Part shown: piece after piece, positions 1-9,406 of the stretch
Numbering within the stretch: the stretch's first letter is position 1
Layout: every line of letters begins with the position of its first letter
Assembly: GCA_003116995.1 (NCBI GenBank)
Contig: BDSL01000013.1
Span: forward strand, 62,001 to 126,000
Direction of reading: 5' to 3'
DNA: 64,000 nucleotides
Source of the DNA: Yamagishiella unicocca
Taxonomy: Eukaryota; Chlorophyta; Chlorophyceae; Chlamydomonadales; Volvocaceae
Program-made: the position numbers and the translations under genes
The notes under the pieces: generated by a model
What the model was told of the DNA's origin: nothing
Database searches by the model: none
Seen by the model: only the letters and a program-made list of their open reading frames with translations

Positions 1-457
1 TCCAGCACCCTCTAAAGCACATATCGGTGCTTGCTCGATGGCTGAATAACGGCTGGCGTGAGGAAAATGCGGAAAACGGGAACGCCGCATCACTCATCTG
101 CCATACCATCCCCATATGCGCACATTGACACGATCGTATACCCATGGACTCAGCAGGCAGCCGCACCGACTCCAACCCAGGACCTGACCGTGTCCTCTCC
201 CAGAACAAGAATTACAACTACTCTGTCAACCAGCCACACTCCTACAACCGCCAAGCACTGAGTGATAACCTAAAACACCCACTCTTCTCCCCCTTAGCAT
301 TGATATCAAGTACCGTGGCTAGCCTGTAGGAACCCCCATGAGCCCTCCGATAACACTGAATTGTGTCAATTCCAAACCGTAGCGATGTACAGAAGGAAAC
401 CCCTACCGTTCGCCTCCATGTGTATCGCTCAACGCTCACCACCCTCCTGGTAGTCCA
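1..457. other. Left edge, 3' flank of the small membrane-protein gene
   Basis: No convincing coding exon is visible. On the minus strand a TGTAA lies at 216-212, about 240 nt after the stop of the neighbouring gene, and could be its poly(A) signal. The rest is unremarkable mixed-composition DNA. Confidence 0.4.
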
Positions 458-733
458 TCAGTGCTGTGGCATATCGTCAGACTCAATCCACCGCATGCGC
501 TCCTCTCGAGCCCTCTGTTTCTGAATCATGTAGATGTCCGGTTGCTTGGCTTCGGTCTGCGGCTTGTTGGCCATCCACACAACCGGGACAGCGCTCAAGG
601 CGCACAGCAGAAACACCTGCGTTGCCACGCGGCTTCCTTTCACGCCAGGCGGAAGACGCCAGTCAGGCTTCCATGTTGGCTTGTAGCTGGGACCCTTGTT
701 TCCATCGCCCTTGAGGAAGACGTACTCGAACAT
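458..733 (-). CDS. Small single-pass membrane protein, 91 aa, function unknown
   Basis: This single-exon frame starts with ATG at 733 and ends with TGA at 458. The N-terminal 35 residues are basic and rich in Trp, Pro and Lys. One hydrophobic helix follows at about residues 37-56 (VATQVFLLCALSAVPVVWMA). The C-terminal tail is charged and contains QKQRAREERMRWIESDD. The layout (short basic head, one membrane span, charged tail) is typical of small accessory subunits of mitochondrial inner-membrane complexes, but I recognise no family and that location is inference. The gene diverges from the methionine aminopeptidase across about 450 bp. A TGTAA lies downstream on the same strand. Clean start, helix and tail make a real gene likely, although no intron is present to confirm the strand. 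Confidence 0.6.
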   Translation of the reverse strand: MFEYVFLKGDGNKGPSYKPTWKPDWRLPPGVKGSRVATQVFLLCALSAVPVVWMANKPQTEAKQPDIYMIQKQRAREERMRWIESDDMPQH

Positions 734-1181
734 TTACGCACCAGGATAGTGTGCCAGACTTCGTTAACACTTATATTCGCGTGTACCCCCTGCGATACGT
801 GTGAGGCGTGCGAGCCAAAGATGACGGTGACTGTGTGGTTGGGGCCAACTTAGTTTCACTGCACCGCCATGTAAGTGGGCAGCAGTGGACGACGGATGGT
901 GGATGCTAAATATCACAAAAGCCCACGAAATGTTTATGGTGAGTTTCCTGTAAGTATTGCGCCCTACAGCGTGTACGGCAACTCATTGCGCGCAAATCCC
1001 TCTCAAGCAAACTGGTGTGTAAATTTGTGGCTATAAGCTTCATCTATTTAATGCTGTATGGATATCGTCACCTAGCAGCGCGCCAAGCGGCTTAAATATG
1101 CTTCTACGAATCCAGCTTTGAGCGGTCCCACCGATCCTAACGCATTCGTAGGTGTCATTTCATTAGTCGGCACAGCACAAG
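734..1181. promoter_or_regulatory. Divergent intergenic region with two promoters
   Basis: This 448-bp spacer separates the start codons of two divergent genes, so it must hold both 5' UTRs and promoters. It is clearly more AT-rich than the flanking exons. I see no convincing TATA box at a fixed distance from either ATG. Confidence 0.4.
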
Positions 1182-4100
1182 ATGGCTTCGGTGGAGACGA
1201 GCATGTTGCCCTGTGCACGGTGCGGATTGGCGGCGGTGCAGCCCCAGGAGCCTATTTCCCCCCAGTTCATATCGAGTTTCGCGGTTAAGAGGCGATTCTG
1301 GCGTGCAGATGTCAGGCACCCGCCAAGCTGCAGTGCCCTAACTGCGTCAAGTTGGGTTTGGCCAAGGACAGGAGCGTTTTCTGCTCGCAAGAATGCTTCA
1401 AGGTGCGTTGGGAGGGGAATGGCACTCCGTTCGGATCCGGCAAGTGACGGCTTCACCCGCCCCTGTTGGATCACCGGTATACCCGCCTAGTCAGCAAGCC
1501 GGCTCCTGTGACAGAGCGTGCGCCGCTTCTACGCCCCTCATCTCCGTCTCCGGCTTGTATAGAATGCAGAAATGCTTTCCAGGCCCTAGCTGCAAGAGGG
1601 GGGCCGCGGTTCCATGCAGCCTTGCCTACGTTGGAGCTGACATGCGCACCACATGGAGTTGACATGCACACCATGTGGGGATGTCATGGGTTCAGTTCTC
1701 TTCCTGCGGACTGCTGCCTGGCGCCGATGCCCTGCACATAGGGTGGCAGGAGGTGAAGGCAGCACCCTTTCACATCCCTTGCATCTCTTGCGGCCCCCCC
1801 TCCCCTGGTCTTCTCGCGCCCCTTCGGTCCCCTGGGCAGTGGCCCCCCCTCTTGTGCGGCCGGCAGAGGACCCTTCTTCACGTCCGTCCCTCCCTTCTCC
1901 CGACTTCTCGCCGTCCCCGCCCTCCCCCCCCTCGAACCCCCCCCTCCGCCCCCTCCACGTCCGCAGCTTGCCTGGCCGGAGCACAAGCGGGTTCACGCGC
2001 CCCCCGCTGACGAGTGGCTCTTCTGCACCAAGCGCGGCAAGGCGCGCAGCGACACCCTGCCGGACTACGACTGGACGGGGGCGCTGCGGCCCTTCAAGAT
2101 CAGCCCGCGGAGAGAGGTGAGAGGGGCAGATGAGAGGAAGACCCGTGGGTCGGCACCGACAAGGCAACCGATTAGGAAGCCGTTTGGTTCACACGTTTGG
2201 AGATGCGAGGGACAGGGCGGCGTGGCAGGGCGCAGCAGCTCAGCCGGGGCGCGGAGGGATGAGGTCGGGGACTGGTCGGAATGAGGCTGGGGAGCTGGCA
2301 GAGGGAGGGGGCGGTGTGGATGTGCCTTTCGGAGCTGGCAGGGGGGTTCTGGGTGGGTGTGCCTTTCGGAGCTGGCAGGGGGAGGTGGCGGTGTGGGTGT
2401 ACGTGCTCGGGGGCGCAGCGCTGACAGCCGTGTGCGGTAGCGGTCTGAGCGGCGGCGGGCAGAGCGCATCCACGTCTCCTCTGTCGGACCCTCTCCACAC
2501 CCCAGGCTGCTCCCTGCAGCCCCCCCGCCCGCGCAGTCGTGACACCTGTCGTGTGCCCGCTCCCTCTCGCCCGCGGATATGATGTAACAACGCCCCGCCC
2601 GCTGTCATCTTGGTGGACCGGCCAGGTGCCCGACACCATTCCAAAGCCTGACTACTTCAAGGACGGCTTTCCCACCCGGGAGCAAGAGAGCAGGCAGCAG
2701 CAAATAGGTGAGTGGGGGGGCGTTACAAGAAAGGACCGGTGTGCGGGGGGTGCGGGATAGCGGGGAGTGGGCACGGGTCTCAGGGGTAACACCTGCAGCA
2801 GGATGGGGCAGGGTGGGCGGTAGGTAGGGCAGGGTGGGCAGGCTAGGGGGGGTAGGTAGGGGGCTATGAGCACGGACCGTGCGCGGCAAGAGTCCGGGAG
2901 GCGCGGGGGGCTAGGGTTTGGGAGGTGCTGGGGGCTAGGGTTTGGGAGGCTCTGGGGGCTAGGGTTTGGGAGGTGCTGGGGCTGGGGTTTGGGAGGTGCT
3001 GGGGCTAGGGTTTGGGAGGCGCTGGGGGCTAGGGTTTGGGATGTGGTGGTGCTGAGCGCTGGGAAGCGCGGGGAGCTAGGGTCTGGTATCAGAGGAACCC
3101 CGTAGGTCGGCTCCAAAAGTAAAAGCGAGTAGGAAACGTTTGGTACACCGTTTGGAATGCATGCTGGAGGACGTTTTAGTCACAGTGCAGCCACAGCCGG
3201 AAATCCGGTTTGGGGGGGAGGGACATACACATACACATTCATACACGTAGGGAGGCACGTACATGGAGCCGTTGGCCGGTGGTTCCCGCGCTCAGCCCCT
3301 AGCTCGGCTGCCGCACTAGCTGCCGGGCTGCGGCTCACCCGGGCGGGTCCTTCCCTTCGTGTGTCTGTTGCCTCCCCCCCTTGTGTGCCGCTGCTGGCCT
3401 GACTGACTGCCCTCCGCGGCGTGATCCTGACTGCCGCCCAGCTCCCGACCCGACCTCATCCGCACCCGCACTCGCCCCCGCCCCCCCCCCGAAGGCCATG
3501 CACCCACTACATATCCCCAGTCGCGTTACCGGTTCTTTTATTGTCACCCCCCGCAGTGCCCATCCGCGGCCCCGACGACACCGCGGGCATCCGCGCCGCC
3601 TGCCGCATCGGGCGGGAGGTGCTGGACCTCGCAGCCGCAGCGGCCAAGCCGGGTGCGTGACCGGCCAGCGGGGGGGAGGGGACGGGAGGGGCAGCGGAGG
3701 GGCAGCGGAGGGGCAGCGGAGGGGCAGCGGAGGGGCAGCGGAGGGGCAGCGGCGGAGGGGGGCGCCAAAGGGATCGCGGAGGGCTGCCCAAGGAGTGCGC
3801 GGGGGCGAGTCCTCCTGCTGCAGTAGCCCAGTGGCGGATGCACGTGGGGGCAGGAGGGGGCGCCAAAGCGGGGCTCCAGGGGTGGGACAGGCGGCGGGCT
3901 TTGTTGCGGCTTGTAGGTCAGGACGAGGAGGAGGAGAAAGAGGCACCCGGACCGGACCGGATGTGCAGGTGGCCATATCTGGATCCAGCCGCCGCGTCCC
4001 TCGATCTCCGTGTTGGTGTGATTACCTGTTCAACCCCCCCACCCCTTCAGCCCCCCTCAACTCCCCCGTTCCCCCCCCACACACAGGTGTGACCACCGAC

Positions 4101-7100
4101 GAGCTGGACCGCATCGTGCATGAAGCCATGGTGGAGCGGGGCGCCTACCCCTCGCCCCTCAACTACTTCAACTTCCCCAAGTCGGTGTGCACCTCCATCA
4201 ACGAGGTGCGGCCGGGGGGGCGGGGTTGGAGGGGGTGGATGGGAGGAGGGGGGGCGGGGTTGGAGGGGGGGAGGGGTGTCGCCAGACCCCGGACCCACAC
4301 GGCATGGCTTACAGTCGTGTACACCGGTATCGTGCGTGTATCGGCGGCTTCCCTAGTTGGGAATCACACTTCCCTAGTTGGGGATTACACTTCCCTAGTT
4401 GGGGATCACACTTCCCTAGTCGGGGATCACACTTCTCATCCATCCGCACACCCCTCCCCCCCCGGCTGCCCAGGTGATCTGTCACGGGATACCTGACGCC
4501 CGCGAGCTGCAGGACGGCGACATACTCAACATCGACGTAACGGCGTACTACCAGGGGTGGGTGCGGGGGGGGAGAGGGCGGAGGGAAGTGGGGGGGGGTA
4601 TGAGAGGAGGGGAGGCGAGGGAACGGTCGGACGCGACATGGGGGGGGTATATGATATCCGTGAATCCGCGGCCGACCTGGGGGGAGAGGGGGGAAACGGG
4701 GTGGGGTGGGGGCTGGTGCGCGGGTAAGGGGGTGAAGAGGGGCGGGTTGAGGGACCGATGCCCGGCCCGGCCGCTGTTCGCCGGCTGGGGCAAGAAGCGG
4801 CAGCTGGTCCGCCCCGCTCGCCTGCCGCACACTGCTGGCACCTTGATGCCCCATGCTGACTGCCCCCCCCCTACCTCGCATGCATCTCAAAACTTCTGTT
4901 TCAAACGATTTTTTCGGACATCCACGGGTTTCCCTCGAACCCCCCTACCTCGCCTCCTCTCCCCCCCCGATAAGTGAAAGCTCCACCATGGCATTGCTCC
5001 GATCAAAGCCCTCCCCCAAACACATCACGCACACCCCCCCACGTCTGCCACGGAGCCCCCCCACGTCTGCCACGGAGCCCCCCCAGGCCTCCCTAAATCC
5101 CACACACAATAGGCTTCCGGCTGACTGGCCCAAAACGTGAAGTTGTAGTCGCAGCTGATGGGCCGGATTTGCACTGATGGCGAATGTTGGTGGCAAGAGC
5201 TGAACCCTCTACGTCCTGGGTTGGTCACGTTAGGGCGAATGGATGCAGACTGTCCCCTCTTTTAAGGCGGTGGGAACAGCGGTTGGTAGCATGTCGCCAC
5301 ACAGCATATAAAACACACACACACACGGCTTAGTGGTAAACCAGCACCCCCGTCTGATGCCTGCGCCCTTACCCCACCCCACCCTTCCCCCCCCTCCGGC
5401 AGCTTCCACGGCGACCTCAATGAGACCATCTGTGTGGGCCAGGTGGACGAGGAGGGTCGGCGGCTGATCCGGGTGACTCACGACTCCCTCATGAAGGCCA
5501 TTGCGGCGTGCAAGCCGGGAGTGAGGTACCGGGACGTGGGCGACATCATCACCAAGCACGCGGCGGCACACGGGTGAGTCGCGTGCAGGGGGCGGGGGGC
5601 GGAGGAGGGGGGGGGGCGGAGGAGGGAGGGGGAGGGGGCGGAGGAGGGGGGGGAGGGGCGGAGGAGGGGGGGGGAGGGGGCGGAGGAGGGGGGGGGAGGG
5701 GGCGGAGGAGGGGGGGGGAGGGGGCGGAGGAGGGGGGGGGAGTTCGAGGGAAACCCGTGGATGTCCGAAAAAGGAGGGTGGGGAAGGGGGCGGAGGAGGG
5801 TGGGGGAGGGGGCGGAGGAGGGTGGGGGAGGGGGCGGAGGAGGGTGGGGGAGGGGGCGGAGGAGGGTGGAGGAGGGGGCGGAGGAGGGTGGGGGAGGGGC
5901 GGAGGAGGGCGGGGGAGGGGGCGGGGGGAGGGGGCGGAGGACGTGTGTGTGCGAGTATTACCGCGAAGTCGCAAAACCGCCTCCAAGGAAAATGAACAAA
6001 GCGCACGTTGGTGTGGGTGCGTGTGGGTGTGGGAGCTGCTAGGGTACGAGGAAACAAACGTGAACCAGGTGCATGCGGTGGGCATGGTCGAGGAGGTCAG
6101 GATGCGTGTCCACTCGCTTACCGCCCCCCCAGCCGGGGGGGATCGCTGCCGCCGGCGGCGGGGGACTGGGTGCGGGATCCGAGCATCATGGCCGCCAGGC
6201 AGCTGGTGTGTTTGCAGCGCACCCGCCACCTTCTTTAAATGTGTAAACCACACCGCCAGGTGCCCAGGCGTCGTCACCAGTTGCCCGGACCACCACCACC
6301 ACCACCACCACCACCACCACCACCACCACCACCACCACCACCACCACCACCACCACCACCACCCACCACCACCACCACCACCACCACCACCACCACCACC
6401 ACCACCACCACCACCACCACCACCACCACCACCACCACCACCACCCCACCACCACCACCACCACCACCACCACCACACCACCACCACCACCACCACCACC
6501 ACCACCACCACCCCACCACCCCACCACCACCACCACCACCACCACCACCACCACCACCACCACCACCACCACCACCACCACCACCACCACCACCACCACC
6601 ACCACCACCACCACCACCACCACCACCACCCACCACCACCACCACCCACCACCACCACCACCACCACCACCCACCACCACCACCACCACCACCACCACCA
6701 CCACCACCACCACCACCACCACCACCACCACCACCACCACCACCCACCACCACCACCCACCACCACCACCACCACCCACCACCACCACCACCACCACCAC
6801 CACCACCACCACCACCACCACCACCACCACCACCACCACCACCACCACCACCACCACCACCCACCACCACCACCACCACCACCACCACCACCACCACCAC
6901 CACCACCACCACCCACCACCACCGTCTCAGCTTCCCACCGCCCCCCTCCCCACCCCTCCCGCTTTGCTGTACGGCACCCCGCAGGTTCCAGGTGGTCAAG
7001 TCGTACTGCGGTCACGGCATCGGCGACCTCTTCCACTGCGCGCCCAACGTGCCTCACTACGCGCACAACAAGGCGGTGGGCATCATGAAGGAGGGACACG

Positions 7101-7300
7101 TCTTCACCATCGAGCCCATGATCAACGCCGGCTCCTGGCGGGACCGCACCTGGCCGGACGGCTGGACCGCCGTGACGGAGGACGGCAAGCGGTCGGCGCA
7201 GTTCGAGCACACGCTGGTCATCACGGCGGACGGCTGCGAGGTGCTGACTAAGCGCCTGGAGACGTCGCCGCCGTTGTGGTGGGAGGTGCAGGGGGAGTGA
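1182..7300 (+). CDS. MAP1: Methionine aminopeptidase type 1 with N-terminal zinc finger, 9 exons, 385 aa
   Basis: The enzyme removes the initiator Met from nascent proteins in the cytosol. Exons are 1182-1235, 1316-1402, 1967-2116, 2626-2707, 3557-3652, 4087-4205, 4474-4556, 5403-5573 and 6985-7300, and all phases close. Residues 11-50 form the C6H2 zinc finger (CARCG, LQCPNC, FCSQECF, then WPEHKRVH) used by eukaryotic MetAP1 for ribosome binding. The pita-bread catalytic domain carries the five metal ligands: Asp in NIDVT, Asp in HGDLNET, His in YCGHGIGD, Glu in FTIEPM and Glu in QFEHT. The length matches human METAP1 (386 aa). The zinc finger argues against an organellar MAP1 paralogue. Introns 4-8 contain minisatellites, and intron 8 (5574-6984) is mostly simple repeat. 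Family and function are secure; only the start codon rests on conservation with MASVET-type N-termini. Confidence 0.95.
2133..2206 (+). repeat. Dispersed intronic element, 5' motif (MAP1 intron 3)
   Basis: The motif starts 17 nt after the donor at 2117 and contains ACCCGTGGGTCGGCAC. A related tail (TAGGAAGCCGTTTGG, then ACGTTTGGA) follows. The closest relative is 3091-3158. Others are at 23653, 24681, 25149 and 52747, and reversed at 32515-32495. Confidence 0.65.
2907..3047 (+). repeat. Minisatellite in MAP1 intron 4
   Basis: About six copies of a 23-26 bp unit built on GCTAGGGTTTGGGAGG. It resembles telomeric GGGTTT but is not an array of clean TTTAGGG or TTTTAGGG units. Confidence 0.8.
3091..3158 (+). 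repeat. Dispersed intronic element, second copy (MAP1 intron 4)
   Basis: It contains CCCGTAGGTCGGC followed by GAGTAGGAAACGTTTGG and CCGTTTGGA, aligning along about 70 bp with 2133-2206 in the preceding intron. The same intron ends with the partner 3' motif at 3525-3540. Confidence 0.65.
3525..3540 (+). repeat. Dispersed intronic element, 3' motif (MAP1 intron 4)
   Basis: GTTACCGGTTCTTTTA lies 16 nt before the exon that starts at 3557. Related motifs precede acceptors in the carrier gene (22033-22050) and the J-protein gene (53022-53044). Antisense copies are at 7510-7491 and, relative to the minus-strand FAM86 gene, at 10502-10524. Confidence 0.6.
3687..3752 (+). repeat. 11-bp tandem repeat in MAP1 intron 5
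   Basis: Six uninterrupted copies of AGGGGCAGCGG. Confidence 0.85.
4348..4431 (+). repeat. 21-bp tandem repeat in MAP1 intron 6
   Basis: Four copies of a 21-bp unit containing CTTCCCTAGTTGGGGATCAC, with single-base differences between copies. It ends about 40 nt before the acceptor of the exon at 4474. Confidence 0.9.
5584..5944 (+). repeat. G-rich tandem repeat in MAP1 intron 8
   Basis: Degenerate units of GGAGGAGGGTGGGGGAGG type form long runs of G on the sense strand, with many possible G-quadruplex tracts. One dispersed element (5742-5772) sits inside the array. Confidence 0.85.
6289..6924 (+). repeat. CCA/CAC trinucleotide array of about 636 bp in MAP1 intron 8
   Basis: Nearly pure ACC units broken by occasional extra C bases that shift the register. 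It ends 60 nt before the acceptor of the last MAP1 exon. It produces long poly-His, poly-Pro or poly-Thr reading frames that are not genes. Confidence 0.97.
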
Positions 7301-8818
7301 GGGTGGGGTTAGGGGGAGTGAGGGTGGGGGAGGGGGTAGGGGGGAGTGAGGATGGGGGTAGGGGGAGGGGGTGAGGAGGGTGCGGCGGCGCTCAGCAGCC
7401 GCAGCCGCAGCCGCAGCAGCTGCTGTCGCAGCAGCCACTGCCGCCGTTGTTTCATGGGTTGCGGCTGCCGCGGGAGGCGAGGGGGGTTGCAAAAAGACCC
7501 GGTTACTCGAGGACTCCCCCCCCGCTGGGAGGCCGGGGGGCCGAGCGAGGCGCATGCGACCTGTGAGGAGTGGCTGCTGGGGGCCTTATGGGCCTGATGA
7601 GCGGGACGGGACGGGATGGAGGGCAGAGCCGGGGGGGGAGAGGGTAGGCGTGTTGACGCCGGAGGTGGGAGTGGGGGTGTTGGCAAGGCCCGGGTACACG
7701 ACCATGGACCCGGAGGTGACCCCGGGGGTTTCGAGGACCCCGGGGGGGACGCTCCGGTCCGTACTGCTCCTGGGGCACGTGCGCGGTTGTGCTGGTGGGT
7801 TATCCGCGTGCTGCTGATGGTGGTTGGTGGCCGCAGTTGAGCCGCGTGGTGCAGCAGCAGTGCGGGCGCGTGTGTGTACGGCCTCGATGACGGTGTGTCG
7901 ACCCCAGTGTGGGGAGGCGGAGGCAGGCGGTATGTCAGCGTCGTGCGTTTGTTTGCGGTCAGCTACGGTCGTTGGCAGGTGCAGGGGCTCGTGCGGTCTC
8001 TGCGAAAGGGTACGACATGGCGGGCGGGCTCTTTCGTCCAACTGCTGTTCGGGTGTCCGGTAGCTGGGTGTACGAACGCAGCGAGCAGGTCGCCGAGAAG
8101 TCCCTTTCCTCTGGAGCGTTGCTGGCGGGATTACGCGGGTCAGCCATGCATTCAAACCAGACAGGACGCCGGACGGCTCTCTGGACCGCACCCTACTCGG
8201 GGTGGGGGAACAACGCATGTGTGTGTGGGGTGCGTCGCAGCGTCGGTAGCCGGTGCGAGGAATGCCTGCAGCAGCAGCGGGTGCCAGCGGTGGGCGGCGG
8301 ACCATGACAGGGCAGCGCCATGTGCTGCCGGGCATGCTGTGCGTGCTGCCGCCAGCACGCCTTCGCTGCTCTATCGCTGATCAGTGTCCGGCAGAAGTCG
8401 CTGGGCCTCCCGCCGGGGACCCAATGGGCCAGGCGTGGGGCCCAATGGGCCCTATGTTGATAGGTGGCGACGACGGACGGCTTCCCGGACGTTCTGCCTG
8501 CACTCCGATACCATCACCGCCGCCAGCCGTGTTACGTTGCTCGGGCGGACTCAGACTCCGGCTCCTTACCCTGGTTCGACAGGAGGCGCCCTGCCCTCCC
8601 GCTGCCGCTGACGGGCTGATGGCTCTCTCATTGCGGCAGGGTGTTCCTGTTTGTTGGTTTACTTTCAGCCTCGCGCGGGCTGACTTGCTCCGCCTGAACC
8701 ATCAGTGGGTTACGATGACGTCATCATGGCTCTGACAGCCATCTTGGGATTCCGGCCGGGCGCTAGGAACCTCGCAAACCCTTGTCTGGCAGCACCTCCT
8801 GTCTTCACCCACCGCCGG
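7301..8818. other. Intergenic region between convergent MAP1 and FAM86-type genes
   Basis: No coding exon can be supported. The first part should be MAP1 3' UTR, with Gly- and Ala-coding GC-rich simple sequence near 7390-7440. An antisense copy of the dispersed 3' motif lies at 7491-7510. A 12-bp palindrome with the bZIP core TGACGTCA is at 8715-8726, but no promoter is expected here. Confidence 0.4.
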
Positions 8819-8957
8819 CTCCAACCAATTACAGCGCTCCAACCAATTACAGCGCTCCAACCAATTACAGCGCTCCAACCAATTACAGCGCTCCAACCAA
8901 TTACAGCGCTCCAACCAATTACAGCGCTCCAACCAATTACAGCGCTCCAACCAATAC
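8819..8957 (-). terminator. 18-bp tandem array carrying repeated TGTAA poly(A)-type signals
   Basis: Seven full copies and one partial copy of CCAACCAATTACAGCGCT begin at 8821. Read on the minus strand each full copy contains TGTAA, the standard poly(A) signal of chlorophycean algae. The array lies 450-590 nt beyond the stop of the minus-strand methyltransferase gene, so it could be its poly(A) region. On the plus strand the same unit contains CCAAT. Confidence 0.5.
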
Positions 8958-9406
8958 AGGCCTGTTGCCCAATGGCCTCATCACCGCCACAGAATGCATC
9001 ACATCCAGCCGGCCGGCGAGTGGTGGTAGACCCTCAGCAGTGCCCGCCATGCATACACACTGAACCGTCGTCGTCAGCTCGCACGCCCGACCCCCCCCTC
9101 GCTGGGTCGTGCCCCACGCGCCTCCCGGATTGTCCAGCCAGGAAGTCTCGCGGCCTAGCGGAGCCAACATGCCACTTCCCAACAACCTCACCCTGCAACA
9201 GCTGCCGGTGCACCTCGCAGCAGCGGTGCCGCCGCATCCGCCACCCAGCCAACCAACCACCGCCCGTGTGCCCCTCAGCTCGAGTACCACTCCCCTTCCA
9301 TGTCGGTTGCACCGGTACCCGCACTCTATGCAGGCTTCCCCGCCGTATCCGGTGCCGTACAGTACGGCGCCATTTATGCTGCCCGCCGTACCCGGTACGG
9401 CACTAG

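Noticed and set aside
2907..3047. Telomere-like repeats in MAP1 intron 4
   Set aside because: The unit is 23-26 bp and only partly resembles GGGTTT; it behaves as an ordinary minisatellite.
5508..7555. Very long ORFs of poly-His, poly-Pro, poly-Thr or poly-Trp on both strands
   Set aside because: They come from the CCA array and G-rich repeats in MAP1 intron 8; conserved MAP1 exons on either side show this is an intron.
8715..8726. bZIP palindrome as a promoter element
   Set aside because: It lies between two convergent 3' ends where no promoter is expected; the palindrome at 20770 is better placed.
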